Of a DNA stretch of 64,000 nucleotides, positions 44,346-55,740 are shown piece after piece. The stretch is from positions 1,552,501 through 1,616,500 of the forward strand of contig NZ_LN824141.1 of NCBI RefSeq assembly GCF_000953715.1, in the 5' to 3' direction. This stretch comes from Defluviitoga tunisiensis (GTDB lineage: Bacteria; Thermotogota; Thermotogae; Petrotogales; Petrotogaceae). How positions within the stretch are numbered: position 1 is the first letter of the stretch; each line of letters starts with the position of its first letter. The notes under the pieces were generated by a model that was not told the origin of the DNA, searched no databases, and was given only the letters and a program-made list of their open reading frames with translations. Both the position numbers and the translations under genes were made by a program.

Positions 44346-45565
44346 GTTCTATATCCTCCATTAATCTTGACATAATCATAGGTTAAATCGCATCCCCAAG
44401 CAACTGCATTACTTTTTCCCTCATTCAAATCCAAAATTATTGTAATATCCTTACAACTTAATATATCCTTTGCTTTTTCTTCGTTAAAGAAAATATAGCT
44501 TCCGTTTTTACAAACTTGCACCTCCCCTTTTAAACTTTTAAACCATATATCAACTTTGCTTTGATCAAATTCTGCACCAGAATAACCTGCTGCTGCCATA
44601 ATTCTTCCCCAATTAGCATCTTGACCAAATATCGCTGTTTTCACTAAATTTGAACTAGTAATTGATCTAGCAATTAAATTAGCACTTTTTTGAGATATGG
44701 CATTTATTACTTGAACCTCTAAGAATTTAGTTGCTCCTTCGCCATCCATTGCTATCATTTTTGCTAAATTTCTATTTACCTCATCTACAGCACTTTGAAA
44801 AATATCAAATGTTGCAGTGTCTGTGAGTATTTCTTCATTCTTTGCTTCGCCATTTGCTAAAATTATTGCAGTATCGTTGGTGCTTGTATCTCTATCTACC
44901 GAAATCATATTATAAGTTTTACTAACAGATTCTTTCAAAGAAGTACATAAAGCTGATTTTGAAATATTTGCATCAGTTAGTATAAATGAAAGCATTGTAG
45001 CCATATTGGGATGTATCATTCCTGAACCTTTTGCAACACCCATCAAAGTTATTATTGATTCACCAATCTGTATTTTTTTTGAATATATTTTAGGAAAAGT
45101 ATCGGTAGTCATTATTGAATTCGCAAAATCAAATATATCAGAACTATTATTTAGATTTTGGTAAATTTCTTCAATTCCATGTAAGATTTTTTCTAATGGC
45201 AAAGGAACTCCTATTACACCTGTTGAACAAATTAACACATTATTAAAATCAATATTTAATAATGATGCAACCTTTTCCACTATTTTCACTGCATGCATAT
45301 ATCCTTCCTCACCCGTACATGCATTAGCGTTTCCACTATTTACGATTACTGCTTGAGCTTCATTGTTTATAATATTATTCATACTCAAAAGAACAGGTGC
45401 GGCTTTAACTTTATTTGTAGTGAAAACTGCAGCAGCATTTGCTTTAGATTCAGAATAAATTAATCCCAAATCTTTTTTTGCTTTCTTTACGCCACAATGA
45501 ATTCCGTGGATTTTAAATCCTAAAGGTAAAGAAACAGAATCATCAATAACTTTAGTTTTTTCCAT
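44342..45565 (-). CDS. argJ: Glutamate N-acetyltransferase / ornithine acetyltransferase
   Basis: Recycles the acetyl group from N-acetylornithine to glutamate; bifunctional members also use acetyl-CoA. 407 aa pre-protein. The self-cleavage site Thr lies in HPNMATMLSFILTD near residue 185; MISVDRDTSTNDT follows, and the C-terminal part has DGEGATKF and FGQDANWGRIMAAAGYSG. ATG 45565 follows GGGAGG. It is first in the arginine cluster and sits behind a leader of about 415 nt that contains a strong promoter, a small ORF and a terminator. Confidence 0.96.
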   Translation of the reverse strand: MEKTKVIDDSVSLPLGFKIHGIHCGVKKAKKDLGLIYSESKANAAAVFTTNKVKAAPVLLSMNNIINNEAQAVIVNSGNANACTGEEGYMHAVKIVEKVASLLNIDFNNVLICSTGVIGVPLPLEKILHGIEEIYQNLNNSSDIFDFANSIMTTDTFPKIYSKKIQIGESIITLMGVAKGSGMIHPNMATMLSFILTDANISKSALCTSLKESVSKTYNMISVDRDTSTNDTAIILANGEAKNEEILTDTATFDIFQSAVDEVNRNLAKMIAMDGEGATKFLEVQVINAISQKSANLIARSITSSNLVKTAIFGQDANWGRIMAAAGYSGAEFDQSKVDIWFKSLKGEVQVCKNGSYIFFNEEKAKDILSCKDITIILDLNEGKSNAVAWGCDLTYDYVKINGGYRT

Positions 45566-45748
45566 ATTCGTAAATGCCTCCCTTTTTTTGATTAATCTTT
45601 AATATCATCTATAACTTTATTACTTAGATAATGGTTTTAATCTTTAAAAAATGCTTATAAAACACCAGCCTCAACTAAAAATACTTTCCCTTTAAACAAT
45701 TGAATGTTTTGTACAGAAGGATAAGAGAAAACAAAGTTCTATACAAAT

Positions 45749-45781
45749 AAAAAAACGGCCACATCTATAAAGATGCAGCCG
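45749..45781 (-). terminator. Attenuator terminator in the argJ leader
   Basis: Minus strand: CGGCTGCATCT pairs with AGATGTGGCCG (11 bp, G-T pairs included) around TTAT, followed by seven T. It lies about 185 nt before argJ, inside its leader. The 5' arm CGGCTG can instead pair with CAGCCG at 45852-45857. Confidence 0.88.
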
Positions 45782-45857
45782 CATGGATTACTAAAAGGAA
45801 TTGTCCTTTTAATTAGTGAGTAAGCACCAAGCTCCGGTGCTTACAATCCACCGGCTG
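45776..45857 (-). promoter_or_regulatory. Antiterminator/structured RNA domain of the argJ leader
   Basis: Three-way-junction fold on the minus strand. A closing stem pairs CAGCCG (45852-45857) with CGGCTG (45776-45781) and TGGATT (45845-45850) with AATCCA (45784-45789). Hairpin 2 is GTAAGCACC/GGTGCTTAC (45820-45844). Hairpin 3 is AAAAGGA/TCCTTTT (45793-45810). The closing stem shares its 3' arm with the terminator, so the two are mutually exclusive. I could not match it to a riboswitch class I know. Confidence 0.7.
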
Positions 45858-45952
45858 TCTTGGCGCCTCCTATTATTATTTAAATTAGTTAATTGGAAAA
45901 AAATATTTTTGCATAAAAAGACCTTTAATAAATTAATAAAAATTTCGTTCAT
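45809..45952 (-). CDS. Putative argJ leader peptide (47 aa) with clustered Arg codons
   Basis: Open frame from ATG 45952 to TAA at 45811-45809, inside the argJ leader. Residues 28-34 read RRRQDSR, encoded by AGG AGG CGC ... CGG, rare codons in this AT-rich genome. The frame ends in STGAWCLLTN just before hairpin 3. An AAGGAG lies 12 nt before the ATG, rather far and possibly paired with TCCTTT. Arg-codon clustering ahead of an arginine gene suggests an attenuation peptide, but the GC-rich bases are also structural, so coding is unproven. Confidence 0.45.
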   Translation of the reverse strand: MNEIFINLLKVFLCKNIFFQLTNLNNNRRRQDSRWIVSTGAWCLLTN

Positions 45953-45988
45953 GTAAAGGAAAAACTCCTTTGTTGTAAAATTGAATTT

Positions 45989-46017
45989 ATTATATCAAAT
46001 AAAAAAATATTTGTCAA
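45989..46017 (-). promoter_or_regulatory. Strong sigma-A promoter of the arginine cluster
   Basis: Minus strand TTGACA (46012-46017), 17-bp spacer, TATAAT (45989-45994): perfect consensus. Transcription would start near 45982, giving a leader of about 415 nt before argJ. Confidence 0.92.
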
Positions 46018-46103
46018 ATGAAAAATTAAATTAATTTTAATTAATTTTATCAAATCTATCCTAATAATTATTTTTGTAAAATAAATAAAATATATAATAT
46101 ACT

Positions 46104-46132
46104 TTGAATATGATAATTAATTATAGTATAAT
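46104..46132 (+). promoter_or_regulatory. Promoter of pheA
   Basis: TTGAAT (46104-46109), 17-bp spacer, TATAAT (46127-46132). It is followed by a direct repeat of ATAATCACAAAAA overlapping the -10 and the start region, a possible operator. Confidence 0.8.
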
Positions 46133-46170
46133 CACAAAAAATAATCACAAAAAAGGGGATATGAGAAATT

Positions 46171-47058
<888 letters not shown>

Positions 47059-47498
47059 CATTGTTAATATGTACTATATAAGATAATTTAATTTATATAT
47101 TAATCTCCTAACTTTCTTCAAGATTTTGCTTTCATCAAAACAATTTACTCGCAACTTTATGGTAACATTTTTGTTAATAGAGTAAATATTAGTTTACTTA
47201 TTTATGAATTTTTTATCCAATTCCTCATAGCATAATATTTATACACCTATTAAGCTTAATCATGATTTTTTGTATAAATCTTTGCAAAATTAAAGATTTT
47301 GTTGTATAATCACAAATAATTACAATTAATCTCGAATAGTTACCAATAATTTGCCATAATGAAAAATTTTTCAACATTGTCTTAACTATGAAGAATTTTA
47401 CATTATTTTTGTTTATATTTATTTAATTTCTATTTTATTTGAAATGAATTCTACCGGGGTTTTTTCTATTTATTTTTCTAAATATGGGAGGTGTAAAG
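47059..47498 (+). other. 440-bp leader region of the ilv-leu operon
   Basis: Very AT-rich. Contains the operon promoter (47282-47310) and about 180 nt of leader. Two tiny frames beginning MKNF are present without ribosome-binding sites, so I do not count them as leader peptides. ACCGGGGTTTTTT just before the ribosome-binding site looks terminator-like but has no adequate stem. No T-box motif was found. Confidence 0.5.
47282..47310 (+). promoter_or_regulatory. Promoter of the ilv-leu operon
   Basis: TTGCAA (47282-47287), 17-bp spacer, TATAAT (47305-47310), followed by CACAAATAATTACAA, the same TATAATCACAAA word as at the pheA promoter. Confidence 0.82.
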
Positions 47499-49154
47499 TT
47501 GAATAGTGATCAAATCAAAAAAGGGGTTGAAAAGGCTCCTCATAGGTCCTTATTATATGCCTTAGGACTAACAAAAAACGATCTGAACAAGCCGATAATA
47601 GGAATAGCTCATGCATCAAACGACATTATTCCGGGACATAAACACTTAAATGAATTGTGCGAATTTGTTAAAAAAGGTGTTTCTTCTGCAGGTGGCATTC
47701 CACTTGCATTTTCGACTATTGGAATATGTGATGGTATAGCTATGGGACATATCGGAATGAAGTATTCTCTTCCTAGCAGGGACTTAATAGCTGATTCTAT
47801 CGAATCTGTTGTTAGAGCTTATCAATTCGATGGGCTTGTTTTAATTCCTAATTGTGACAAAATAGTCCCGGGGATGTTGATGGCCGCATTAAGATTAAAT
47901 CTTCCAACAATTATTATTAGCGGAGGGCCAATGCTTGCAGGAAATTACCAAGGTAAAAAGATTGATTTACATGATATGTTTGAAGCAGTAGGATTAATAA
48001 AGGCCAATAAAATCTCTTTGGAAGAATTAGAAGAGTTGGAAAAGTCTGCCTGTCCAGGATATGGTTCGTGTGCTGGCATGTTCACTGCAAATTCCATGAA
48101 CTGTATTACTGAGGCTTTAGGAATATCTCTACCTGGAAACGGAACTATTCCAGCGGTTTTTTCTGAAAGAAGAAGACTAGCTACAGAAAGTGGAGAAATA
48201 ATTGTGGAACTTGTAAATAAAAACATTAAAATTTCAGATATTATTTCAAAAGAATCTTTTGAAAATGCTTTAACTTTAGACATGGCTCTAGGTTGTTCAA
48301 CCAATACAGCTTTACATTTACCTGCTATTGCTCATGAAGCAGGGATAGATTTCAACTTAGACGTAATCAATGAAGTTAGTGAAAGAACTCCACATCTTTG
48401 CAGTTTAACTCCTGCTGGAATTAATCATATTGAGGATCTCTACTTTGCAGGGGGCATACCAGCTGTAATGAAAGAATTATCTAAAAATGATTTACTTCAT
48501 TTAGAGTGTTTAACAGTTACCGGTAAGACACTCAAAGAAACTATTGATTCTGTAAAATACGTGAATCATGATGTAATAAGACCCATTCAAAATCCATATC
48601 ATAAAGATGGAGGAATAGCTGTCTTAAAGGGAAATATTGCTCCTCAAGGAGCTGTTGTAAAACAAATAGCAGTAGCAGATGAAATGCTAATTCATAAAGG
48701 TCCTGCTAAAGTTTTTAAGAAAGAAGAAGAGGCTATTAAAGCTATATTCGAAGGAAAAATCAAAGAAGGAGACGTCATCGTTATTTTATACGAAGGTCCA
48801 AAGGGGGGACCAGGTATGAGAGAAATGCTTGCGGCTACTTCAGCTTTAGCTGGAATGGGATTAGATAAAAGTGTAGCCTTGATAACAGACGGAAGATTTT
48901 CTGGAGCTACCAGAGGAGCAGCTATTGGTCATGTTTCTCCAGAAGCAGCTGCTGGTGGCCCGATAGGGATAGTAAGAGACGGAGACATTATATGCATAAA
49001 CATTCCAGAGAAAACTCTTAATTTGGAAATTTCATCAGAAGAATTAGAAGAAAGAATTACAAAGTTTCATCCAACTAATCCAATTGTTGACGGTTATCTA
49101 GGACGATATAGTAAAATGGTTCAACCTTCAGATAAGGGAGCTTTTTTAATGTAA
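47499..49154 (+). CDS. ilvD: Dihydroxy-acid dehydratase
   Basis: Fe-S dehydratase giving the 2-oxo acids of valine and isoleucine. About 551 aa. Cluster and metal motifs: [16 protein letters not shown] near 121, [19 protein letters not shown] near 186, [15 protein letters not shown] near 265, and [21 protein letters not shown] and [21 protein letters not shown] at the end. I choose TTG 47499 after GGGAGGTG; an ATG at 47484 overlaps that site. First gene of a ten-gene operon. Confidence 0.96.
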   Translation: MNSDQIKKGVEKAPHRSLLYALGLTKNDLNKPIIGIAHASNDIIPGHKHLNELCEFVKKGVSSAGGIPLAFSTIGICDGIAMGHIGMKYSLPSRDLIADSIESVVRAYQFDGLVLIPNCDKIVPGMLMAALRLNLPTIIISGGPMLAGNYQGKKIDLHDMFEAVGLIKANKISLEELEELEKSACPGYGSCAGMFTANSMNCITEALGISLPGNGTIPAVFSERRRLATESGEIIVELVNKNIKISDIISKESFENALTLDMALGCSTNTALHLPAIAHEAGIDFNLDVINEVSERTPHLCSLTPAGINHIEDLYFAGGIPAVMKELSKNDLLHLECLTVTGKTLKETIDSVKYVNHDVIRPIQNPYHKDGGIAVLKGNIAPQGAVVKQIAVADEMLIHKGPAKVFKKEEEAIKAIFEGKIKEGDVIVILYEGPKGGPGMREMLAATSALAGMGLDKSVALITDGRFSGATRGAAIGHVSPEAAAGGPIGIVRDGDIICINIPEKTLNLEISSEELEERITKFHPTNPIVDGYLGRYSKMVQPSDKGAFLM

Positions 49155-49172
49155 ATAAGTGGAGGTGTTCTT

Positions 49173-50867
49173 ATGGCTAAACTCTCAGGAGCTAGGATTC
49201 TAATTGAATCTTTATTGAGAGAAGATGTTGATATCATATTTGGCTACCCTGGAGGAAAAGTAATTCCTCTATATGATGAGTTGTATGATGCTCCGATTAA
49301 ACATGTGTTAGTTAGACATGAACAAGCAGCTGTTCACGCAGCTGATGGATATTCCAGAAGCACCGGAAAGGTAGGAGTATGTATAGCTACTTCCGGCCCA
49401 GGAGCTACGAATTTAGTTACTGGACTCGCTAATGCCTATATGGATTCAGTTCCAGTTATTGCCTTTACTGGACAAGCTCCTACACATTTAATTGGAACCG
49501 ATTCATTCCAAGAAATAGACATTAGAGGAATAACTCTTCCTATCACTAAACATAATTATATGGTATCTAGTATAAAAGATTTAGCAAAAGTAATAAAGGA
49601 AGCCTTTTATATAGCAAGAACAGGGAGACCAGGCCCCGTACTCATTGATTTACCTGTTGACATTATAAAATCACAATATGACTATAACTATCCAGATAAA
49701 GTTAGTTTACCTGGATACCAGCCAACTTATGAAGGAAATTATATGCAAATAAAAACTGCTGCTGAATTTATCAATAATGCTCGTCGACCGTTAATTTTTG
49801 CTGGGGGTGGAGTATTAAGTTCAAATGCTTCTAATGAATTAGTTACCCTAGCTAAGAAAGGAAGAATTCCTGTAACTAATTCTTTAATGGGTCTTGGTTC
49901 ATTCCCATTAACTGATGAGTTTTCTTTAGGAATGGTCGGAATGCATGGTACAAAATATGCAAATTTTGCCATTTCCGAATGCGATTTACTCATTGCCATT
50001 GGAGTTCGCTTTGACGATAGGGTAACAGGTAGAGTAGATAAATTTGCACCCAATGCAACAATAATTCACATTGATATTGATCCTGCTGAAATTAACAAAA
50101 ATATCAAAGTTGATATCCCCATAGTCGGAGATGCAAAAAATATTTTGAATAAATTAATTCCTTTTATAAAAACTGAAGAAAGAACGGAATGGTTAAATAC
50201 AATTCAAGAGTGGAAAAAAGAATTTCCTTTATCTTATAATCATGGAGAGTCAAATATTAAACCGCAATTCATTCTAGAAAAATTAAACGAAATAGTAAAG
50301 AAAAATTCAATAATTGTAACGGATGTAGGACAGCATCAAATGTGGGCTGCTCAATATCTAACTTTTTTAAAGCCCCGATCCTTCATATCTTCTGGTGGCT
50401 TGGGAACTATGGGATTTGGTCTACCTGCCAGTATAGGAGCTCAGTTAGGAAATCCTGATTTACCAGTTATCTGTATATCAGGAGATGGCGGTTTTCAAAT
50501 GAATATACAAGAATTAGCAACTATTAGCAACAACAATCTTCCTATTAAAATTATAATTTTCAACAATGGTACATTAGGAATGGTAAGACAATGGCAAGAA
50601 CTTTTCTTTAATGAAAGGTATTCACATACTTTAATCCACAACCCCGATTTCGTAAAAATAGCTCAAGCATACGATATTAAAGCAATCAAAATAAATCAAA
50701 AAAAAGATGTTGAAAAAGCTATCAAAGAAGCACTAAATTTTCCTGGACCAATGTTACTTGACTTCGCTATTCCTCAAGATGAGAATGTATTTCCTATGGT
50801 ACCTGAAGGAGCGTCTTTGGAGGAAATGTTAGATTATAAAAATGTTCTTAAAGAAACAGAAATTTGA
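49173..50867 (+). CDS. ilvB: Acetolactate synthase large subunit
   Basis: ThDP- and FAD-dependent condensation of pyruvate (or pyruvate plus 2-oxobutyrate). 564 aa. Catalytic Glu in VRHEQAAVHAADGYSRSTG near residue 46, GPGATNLVTGLANAY, FQEIDIRGIT near 111, and the ThDP motif GDGGFQMNIQELATI near 432 with the GTLGMVRQWQELFFNERYS block. Start ATG follows GGAGGTG. The small subunit ilvN begins 12 bases downstream. Confidence 0.97.
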   Translation: MAKLSGARILIESLLREDVDIIFGYPGGKVIPLYDELYDAPIKHVLVRHEQAAVHAADGYSRSTGKVGVCIATSGPGATNLVTGLANAYMDSVPVIAFTGQAPTHLIGTDSFQEIDIRGITLPITKHNYMVSSIKDLAKVIKEAFYIARTGRPGPVLIDLPVDIIKSQYDYNYPDKVSLPGYQPTYEGNYMQIKTAAEFINNARRPLIFAGGGVLSSNASNELVTLAKKGRIPVTNSLMGLGSFPLTDEFSLGMVGMHGTKYANFAISECDLLIAIGVRFDDRVTGRVDKFAPNATIIHIDIDPAEINKNIKVDIPIVGDAKNILNKLIPFIKTEERTEWLNTIQEWKKEFPLSYNHGESNIKPQFILEKLNEIVKKNSIIVTDVGQHQMWAAQYLTFLKPRSFISSGGLGTMGFGLPASIGAQLGNPDLPVICISGDGGFQMNIQELATISNNNLPIKIIIFNNGTLGMVRQWQELFFNERYSHTLIHNPDFVKIAQAYDIKAIKINQKKDVEKAIKEALNFPGPMLLDFAIPQDENVFPMVPEGASLEEMLDYKNVLKETEI

Positions 50868-50878
50868 GGTGATTGAGG

Positions 50879-51385
50879 ATGAAACATATACTATCCGTAA
50901 CTGTTTCTAATCAACCTGCTGTACTTGCTAGAATTTCCGGACTTTTTAGTCGAAGAAACTTTAATATTCTAAGTTTAAATGTTGGAGAAACTGAAAAACC
51001 AGAATTTTCAAGAATGACCATAGTAGTTGAAGGAGATGATCGAACACTTGAGCAAGTTAAAAAGCAACTATATAAATTAATCGACGTTATAAAAGTTACT
51101 GAATTAAATCAATCTAATATGGTTGAAAGAGATATGGCGTTAATTAAGGTAAACTGTAATAAAAATATGCGTACACAATTAATTCAAGTCGTAAATGTAT
51201 TTAGAGGAAAAATAGTGGATCTATCCCCAGAAACTGTAACAATTGAAGTTACAGGTGACGAAAGTAAGATAAATGCACTAATAGAGTTATTAAAAGATTT
51301 TGGAATAAAAGAAGTAGTACGTACAGGTATAGTAGCTTTAGATAGAGAACTATCGTCTTCGAGTACTACTAAAGTAAAAAATTAA
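50879..51385 (+). CDS. ilvN: Acetolactate synthase small (regulatory) subunit
   Basis: About 168 aa with an N-terminal ACT domain ([20 protein letters not shown], then [12 protein letters not shown]) that binds valine for feedback inhibition, and the conserved C-terminal domain (ERDMALIKV onwards) that activates the large subunit. Full length, like standard IlvH/IlvN. ATG 50879 is preceded by GAGGTGATTGAGG; an in-frame TTG at 50873 is less likely. Confidence 0.95.
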   Translation: MKHILSVTVSNQPAVLARISGLFSRRNFNILSLNVGETEKPEFSRMTIVVEGDDRTLEQVKKQLYKLIDVIKVTELNQSNMVERDMALIKVNCNKNMRTQLIQVVNVFRGKIVDLSPETVTIEVTGDESKINALIELLKDFGIKEVVRTGIVALDRELSSSSTTKVKN

Positions 51386-51431
51386 CTTATATGTTCTTAT
51401 AAAAAAATTACATAAAAAGGAGAGGATAAGA

Positions 51432-52424
51432 ATGTTAGCAATTTTTTATGAAAAAGATGCAGATTTAAGTATTTTAAAAGATAAAACAATTGCTGTACTA
51501 GGATATGGAAGTCAAGGTCATGCTCAAGCACAAAATCTTAAAGATAGCGGTTTAAAAGTTATTATTGGCCTAAAAAAAGACAGCAAAAGTAAAATCATTG
51601 CGCAAAAAGATGGTTTTGAAGTATATGAAACATCAGAAGCAGTCAAACGGGCAGATATTATTCAAATACTTATTCCCGATGAAGTACAAAGTGAGGTTTA
51701 CAAAAAAGATATAGAACCCAATCTTAAAGAGGGTGATTCAATTGGCTTTTCGCATGGATTCAATATTCATTTTGGACAAATAGTCCCTCCAACAAATGTA
51801 GACGTTTTTATGGTAGCTCCAAAAGGCCCTGGGCATTTAGTTAGAAGAATGTATGTTGAAAATAAGGGTGTTCCCGGATTATTAGCTGTAGAACAAGATT
51901 TTAGTGGAAAAGCTAAAGAAATAGGATTAGCCTATGCTAAAGGTATTGGATGTACGAGAGCAGGTGTAATTAAAACGACCTTTAAGGAAGAAACTGAAAC
52001 TGATTTATTTGGAGAACAGGCAGTATTATGTGGAGGTTTAACTTCACTAATAAAAGCAGGTTTTGAAACCTTAGTGGAAGCAGGTTATCAACCAGAAATA
52101 GCTTATTTTGAATGTTTGAATGAAATGAAATTAATTGTTGATTTAATTTACGAAGGTGGACTTAAAAAGATGAGATATTCAATAAGTGATACAGCACAAT
52201 ATGGTGATTTGACAGTAGGACCAAAAGTAATAGATGATAATGTTAAAAAAACAATGAAAGAAGTATTAAAAAACATTCAAAATGGGAATTTTGCAAGAGA
52301 TTGGATATTAGAAAATCATGCAAATAGGCCTGTATTTAACTCTTTAACAAAAAAAGACAATGAATCTCTTTTAGAACAAGTTGGAGATAAATTACGAGCT
52401 ATGATGCCTTGGATTGAAAAATAG
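51432..52424 (+). CDS. ilvC: Ketol-acid reductoisomerase (class I)
   Basis: Isomerises and reduces acetolactate. 330 aa, the short class I form. The nucleotide fold is [21 protein letters not shown]; the following loop reads GLKKDSKSK, with Lys/Ser residues that suggest NADPH preference (inference). [12 protein letters not shown] near 130, [17 protein letters not shown] near 187 and the AQYGDL region near 250 supply metal and substrate ligands. ATG follows AAGGAGAGG. Confidence 0.96.
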   Translation: MLAIFYEKDADLSILKDKTIAVLGYGSQGHAQAQNLKDSGLKVIIGLKKDSKSKIIAQKDGFEVYETSEAVKRADIIQILIPDEVQSEVYKKDIEPNLKEGDSIGFSHGFNIHFGQIVPPTNVDVFMVAPKGPGHLVRRMYVENKGVPGLLAVEQDFSGKAKEIGLAYAKGIGCTRAGVIKTTFKEETETDLFGEQAVLCGGLTSLIKAGFETLVEAGYQPEIAYFECLNEMKLIVDLIYEGGLKKMRYSISDTAQYGDLTVGPKVIDDNVKKTMKEVLKNIQNGNFARDWILENHANRPVFNSLTKKDNESLLEQVGDKLRAMMPWIEK

Positions 52425-52438
52425 GAGTGTGATATCTC

Positions 52439-53974
52439 TTGAGAAAAATAAAGGTTTTTGATACAACATTAAGAGATGGGGAACAATCCCCTGGTGTAAA
52501 CTTGACTAAAGAAGAAAAATTAGCTATTGCTGAACAACTATCCATGCTTAAAGTAGATGTAATTGAAGCTGGGTTTCCTATATCCTCACAGGGAGATTTC
52601 GAAAGTGTTAAAACAATAGCAGAAAAAATTAGGGATGTCGAAATTGCAGCTTTAGCACGTGCAAATTATAAAGATATAGATTGTGCGTGGGAAGCAATTC
52701 AAGATGCAGAAAATCCAAGAATTCACGTATTTATTGCTACATCTCCAATTCATATGAAATATAAACTCAATATGACACCGAATCAAGTAATTGAAAGAGC
52801 TGTTGATGCAGTTAAATATGCTTCAAAATACACTCAAAACATAGAATTTTCTGCTGAAGACGCTTCAAGAAGCGATTTAGAATTTTTATATCTGATTTTT
52901 GAAAAAGTCATCCAAGCTGGTGCCACCGTAATTAATGTTCCAGATACTGTGGGATATGCTATCCCCCAAGAATTTGGTACTTTTATTAAAAAAATCAAAG
53001 AAAATACAAAAGGAATAGATAAAGTAGAACTCAGTGTACACTGTCATAATGATCTTGGAATGGCAACTGCAAACACTGTTGCTGCAGTAATAAATGGTGC
53101 GGATCAAGTTGAAGTAGCAGTAAATGGTATTGGAGAAAGAGCTGGAAATAGTGCATTAGAAGAAGTTATAATGACTTTTGTCACTAGAAAGGACTTCTTT
53201 AAAGACATCATTGTAACTCAAGATACTAGTCAAATTATTAAATTGAGCACTATGGTATCTAATTTTACTGGAATGCCTGTACAACCAAATAAAGCTATTG
53301 TAGGTAAGAACGCTTTTGCTCATGAATCAGGAATTCATCAAGATGGACTCATTAAAGAAAGAACAACTTATGAAATTATGGATGCTAAAAGTATAGGTCT
53401 AAAAAATAATTCGCTAGTTCTTGGAAAACATTCTGGAAGACATGCTTTTAAAGAATACTTAAATGCTTCGGGATATAAAGTCGACGAGGATACTTTTGAA
53501 AAATTGTTTAACAAATTTAAGAATCTTGCAGACAAAAAAAAGAATTTATCAAACGCCGATATAGACGCTTTGATTAGCGATGAAATATATAAAGTTGAAG
53601 ATTATTATGTTCTAGATTATGTATCTGTTAATACAGGAAATACAGTATTGCCTACCGCAACAATAAAAATTAAAGTTGGAGATCAGGTTATTCAAAAAGC
53701 AGCTTGTAGTGGTGACGGACCAATAGATGCTATTTTCAAGACAATCAATGAGGTTGTTGACATCCCAAGCATTTCATTAGTATCTTATAAAATCGAGGCT
53801 ATTACTGAGGGAACTGATGCTCTTGGTGAAGCCATAGTGAAACTTAAAATTGAGGATGAGATATATACCGGAAGATCAGTCGAATCAGACGTTACTTATG
53901 CTAGTAGTTTAGCATATATAAACGCATTAAATAAATATATTTCAAAAAAACAAAAAAAGGTTAGAAATGTTTAG
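52439..53974 (+). CDS. leuA: 2-isopropylmalate synthase
   Basis: First committed step to leucine. 511 aa: the catalytic barrel ([31 protein letters not shown]; metal His pair in [30 protein letters not shown]) plus the C-terminal LeuA dimer/allosteric domain (from about 385, DYVSVNTGN), which gives leucine feedback inhibition. TTG start 52439 after AGGAGTGTG. It clearly differs from the regulatory-domain-free NifV-like enzyme at 36.8-37.9 kb. Confidence 0.95.
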   Translation: MRKIKVFDTTLRDGEQSPGVNLTKEEKLAIAEQLSMLKVDVIEAGFPISSQGDFESVKTIAEKIRDVEIAALARANYKDIDCAWEAIQDAENPRIHVFIATSPIHMKYKLNMTPNQVIERAVDAVKYASKYTQNIEFSAEDASRSDLEFLYLIFEKVIQAGATVINVPDTVGYAIPQEFGTFIKKIKENTKGIDKVELSVHCHNDLGMATANTVAAVINGADQVEVAVNGIGERAGNSALEEVIMTFVTRKDFFKDIIVTQDTSQIIKLSTMVSNFTGMPVQPNKAIVGKNAFAHESGIHQDGLIKERTTYEIMDAKSIGLKNNSLVLGKHSGRHAFKEYLNASGYKVDEDTFEKLFNKFKNLADKKKNLSNADIDALISDEIYKVEDYYVLDYVSVNTGNTVLPTATIKIKVGDQVIQKAACSGDGPIDAIFKTINEVVDIPSISLVSYKIEAITEGTDALGEAIVKLKIEDEIYTGRSVESDVTYASSLAYINALNKYISKKQKKVRNV

Positions 53975-53991
53975 GAAAGAGAGGAATAAAA

Positions 53992-55248
53992 ATGACAATT
54001 GTAGAAAAAATTTTAGCCTCACATTCTAATAAAAGTAAACTCAACCCTGGTGAGATAGTTAACGCTAAAGTTGACTTAATATTGGGAAATGATGTTACAG
54101 CGCCTGTTGCCATTAACGAATTTAGAAAAATTGGAATTAATAAAGTCTTTGATATAGATAAAATAGCGCTTGTTCCAGACCACTTTACTCCAAATAAAGA
54201 TATTAAGTCTGCTGAAAATTCTCTTCTTATAAGAAATTTTGCAAAAGAGATGCAAATAACTAATTACTTTGAAGTTGGGAGAGTTGGAATTGAACATTGT
54301 TTACTTCCTGAAAAAGGGTTGGTAGCTCCAGGTGAAATTATAATTGGTGCCGACTCTCACACCTGTACTTATGGAGCATTAAACGCCTTAGCTACGGGTG
54401 TGGGAAGTACCGACATTGCTGCTGCTATGGCAACAGGATTTTTATGGTTTAGAGTTCCTGAAACAATTAAAATAATATACAAAGGAAAATTAAAACCATG
54501 GGTTAGTGGAAAAGACTTGATATTATATACTATTGGACAAATTGGTGTTGATGGTGCTCTATATAAGTCTATAGAATTTAGCGGTGAAACTATTAAAAAT
54601 CTATCTATAGATTCAAGAATGACAATGGCAAATATGGCAATTGAAGCAGGAGCTAAATGTGGTTTATTTGAATATGACGACAAAACTAAAGAATATTTAG
54701 AGGCACGAGTCACTCGAGATTATTCACCTATAGCAAGTGATAAAGATTCAATTTATGACAAGATTCTTGAATTTGATGTTTCAAATATAGAACCTCAAAT
54801 TGCATTTCCTCATCTTCCTGAAAATACAAGACCTGTACAAGAAGCCAAAAATATTAAAATTGATCAAGCAGTTATAGGATCATGTACAAATGGAAGAATT
54901 GAAGATTTAAGAATCGCAGCACAGATATTCAAAGATCATAAAGTACATCCAGATGTAAGATGTATTATTTTTCCAGGAACACAAGAAATTTATATAAATG
55001 CACTAAAAGAAGGCCTTATAGAAATTTTCATAAATGCTGGCGCTGCGGTAAGTACTCCAACCTGTGGACCATGTCTAGGTGGTCACATGGGAGTTTTAGC
55101 AAAAGGAGAAAAAGCTATTTCCACTACAAATAGAAACTTTGTTGGAAGAATGGGACACCCTCAAAGTGAAGTGTACTTATCAAATCCAGCCGTCGCAGCC
55201 GCCTCTGCTATTAAAGGTTATATTGCTCATCCTGAGGAGGTCTTATAA
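53992..55248 (+). CDS. leuC: 3-isopropylmalate dehydratase large subunit
   Basis: Fe-S hydro-lyase, 418 aa (the short archaeal/Thermotoga-type form). Cluster Cys in [15 protein letters not shown] near 298 and [12 protein letters not shown] near 358, with [19 protein letters not shown] near 118. Assigned to isopropylmalate/citramalate because it is inside the ilv-leu operon, followed by leuD and leuB. The paralogue at 35.5 kb is about the same length and shares all cluster motifs. The leuD start overlaps its stop by one base. Confidence 0.93.
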   Translation: MTIVEKILASHSNKSKLNPGEIVNAKVDLILGNDVTAPVAINEFRKIGINKVFDIDKIALVPDHFTPNKDIKSAENSLLIRNFAKEMQITNYFEVGRVGIEHCLLPEKGLVAPGEIIIGADSHTCTYGALNALATGVGSTDIAAAMATGFLWFRVPETIKIIYKGKLKPWVSGKDLILYTIGQIGVDGALYKSIEFSGETIKNLSIDSRMTMANMAIEAGAKCGLFEYDDKTKEYLEARVTRDYSPIASDKDSIYDKILEFDVSNIEPQIAFPHLPENTRPVQEAKNIKIDQAVIGSCTNGRIEDLRIAAQIFKDHKVHPDVRCIIFPGTQEIYINALKEGLIEIFINAGAAVSTPTCGPCLGGHMGVLAKGEKAISTTNRNFVGRMGHPQSEVYLSNPAVAAASAIKGYIAHPEEVL

Positions 55249-55739
55249 TGAAATTAAAAGGAAAAGTTTTTAAATATGGAGACAATGTTGATACAGATGT
55301 CATCATACCTGCACGATATTTAAATAATCCAGATCCTGCTGTTTTAGCTCAACATTGTATGGAAGATATCGATAAAAATTTTGTTAAAGAAGTAAAAAAT
55401 GGTGACATAATTGTAGCAGGCAAAAATTTTGGTTCAGGAAGTTCAAGAGAACATGCTCCACTTGCTATAAAAGCTGCTGGGATATCGTGCGTTATTGCAG
55501 AGAGTTTTGCAAGAATTTTTTATAGAAATGCTATAAATATTGGTTTACCAATTTTAATATCTAAAGAAGCTTCACAAAATATTAAAAATGGTTCTATAGT
55601 TGAAATAGATTTATCTACAGGTCTCATAAGAGATCTTAACTCCAATAAAGAATACAAAGCTGAGCCATATCCAGCATTTTTACAGGAAATAATAGAAGCT
55701 GGAGGTCTAATTGAAAAAATTAAAAGGGAGGTTAATTAA
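55248..55739 (+). CDS. leuD: 3-isopropylmalate dehydratase small subunit
   Basis: 163 aa. [20 protein letters not shown] at the start carries the RYL loop usual for isopropylmalate enzymes, and [20 protein letters not shown] near 62. In this organism the same pair probably also handles citramalate, because cimA lies in the operon (inference). ATG overlaps the leuC stop; leuB starts one base after its TAA. Confidence 0.93.
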   Translation: MKLKGKVFKYGDNVDTDVIIPARYLNNPDPAVLAQHCMEDIDKNFVKEVKNGDIIVAGKNFGSGSSREHAPLAIKAAGISCVIAESFARIFYRNAINIGLPILISKEASQNIKNGSIVEIDLSTGLIRDLNSNKEYKAEPYPAFLQEIIEAGGLIEKIKREVN

Positions 55740-55740
55740 T

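Noticed and set aside
45590-45740. Eighth copy of the dispersed repeat before argJ
   Set aside because: Only short AT-rich resemblances; the GAATTTATAATGGG, GGATTAGAAGT and GTACAAGTAC blocks are missing.
47388-47426. Possible leader peptide (MKNFTLFLFIFI) for the ilv-leu operon
   Set aside because: No ribosome-binding site and no terminator/antiterminator pair follow; Phe/Leu/Ile richness is expected by chance in this AT-rich stretch.
47484-47498. ATG 47484 as ilvD start
   Set aside because: It overlaps the ribosome-binding site GGGAGGTG; TTG 47499 has correct spacing and matches the usual protein start.
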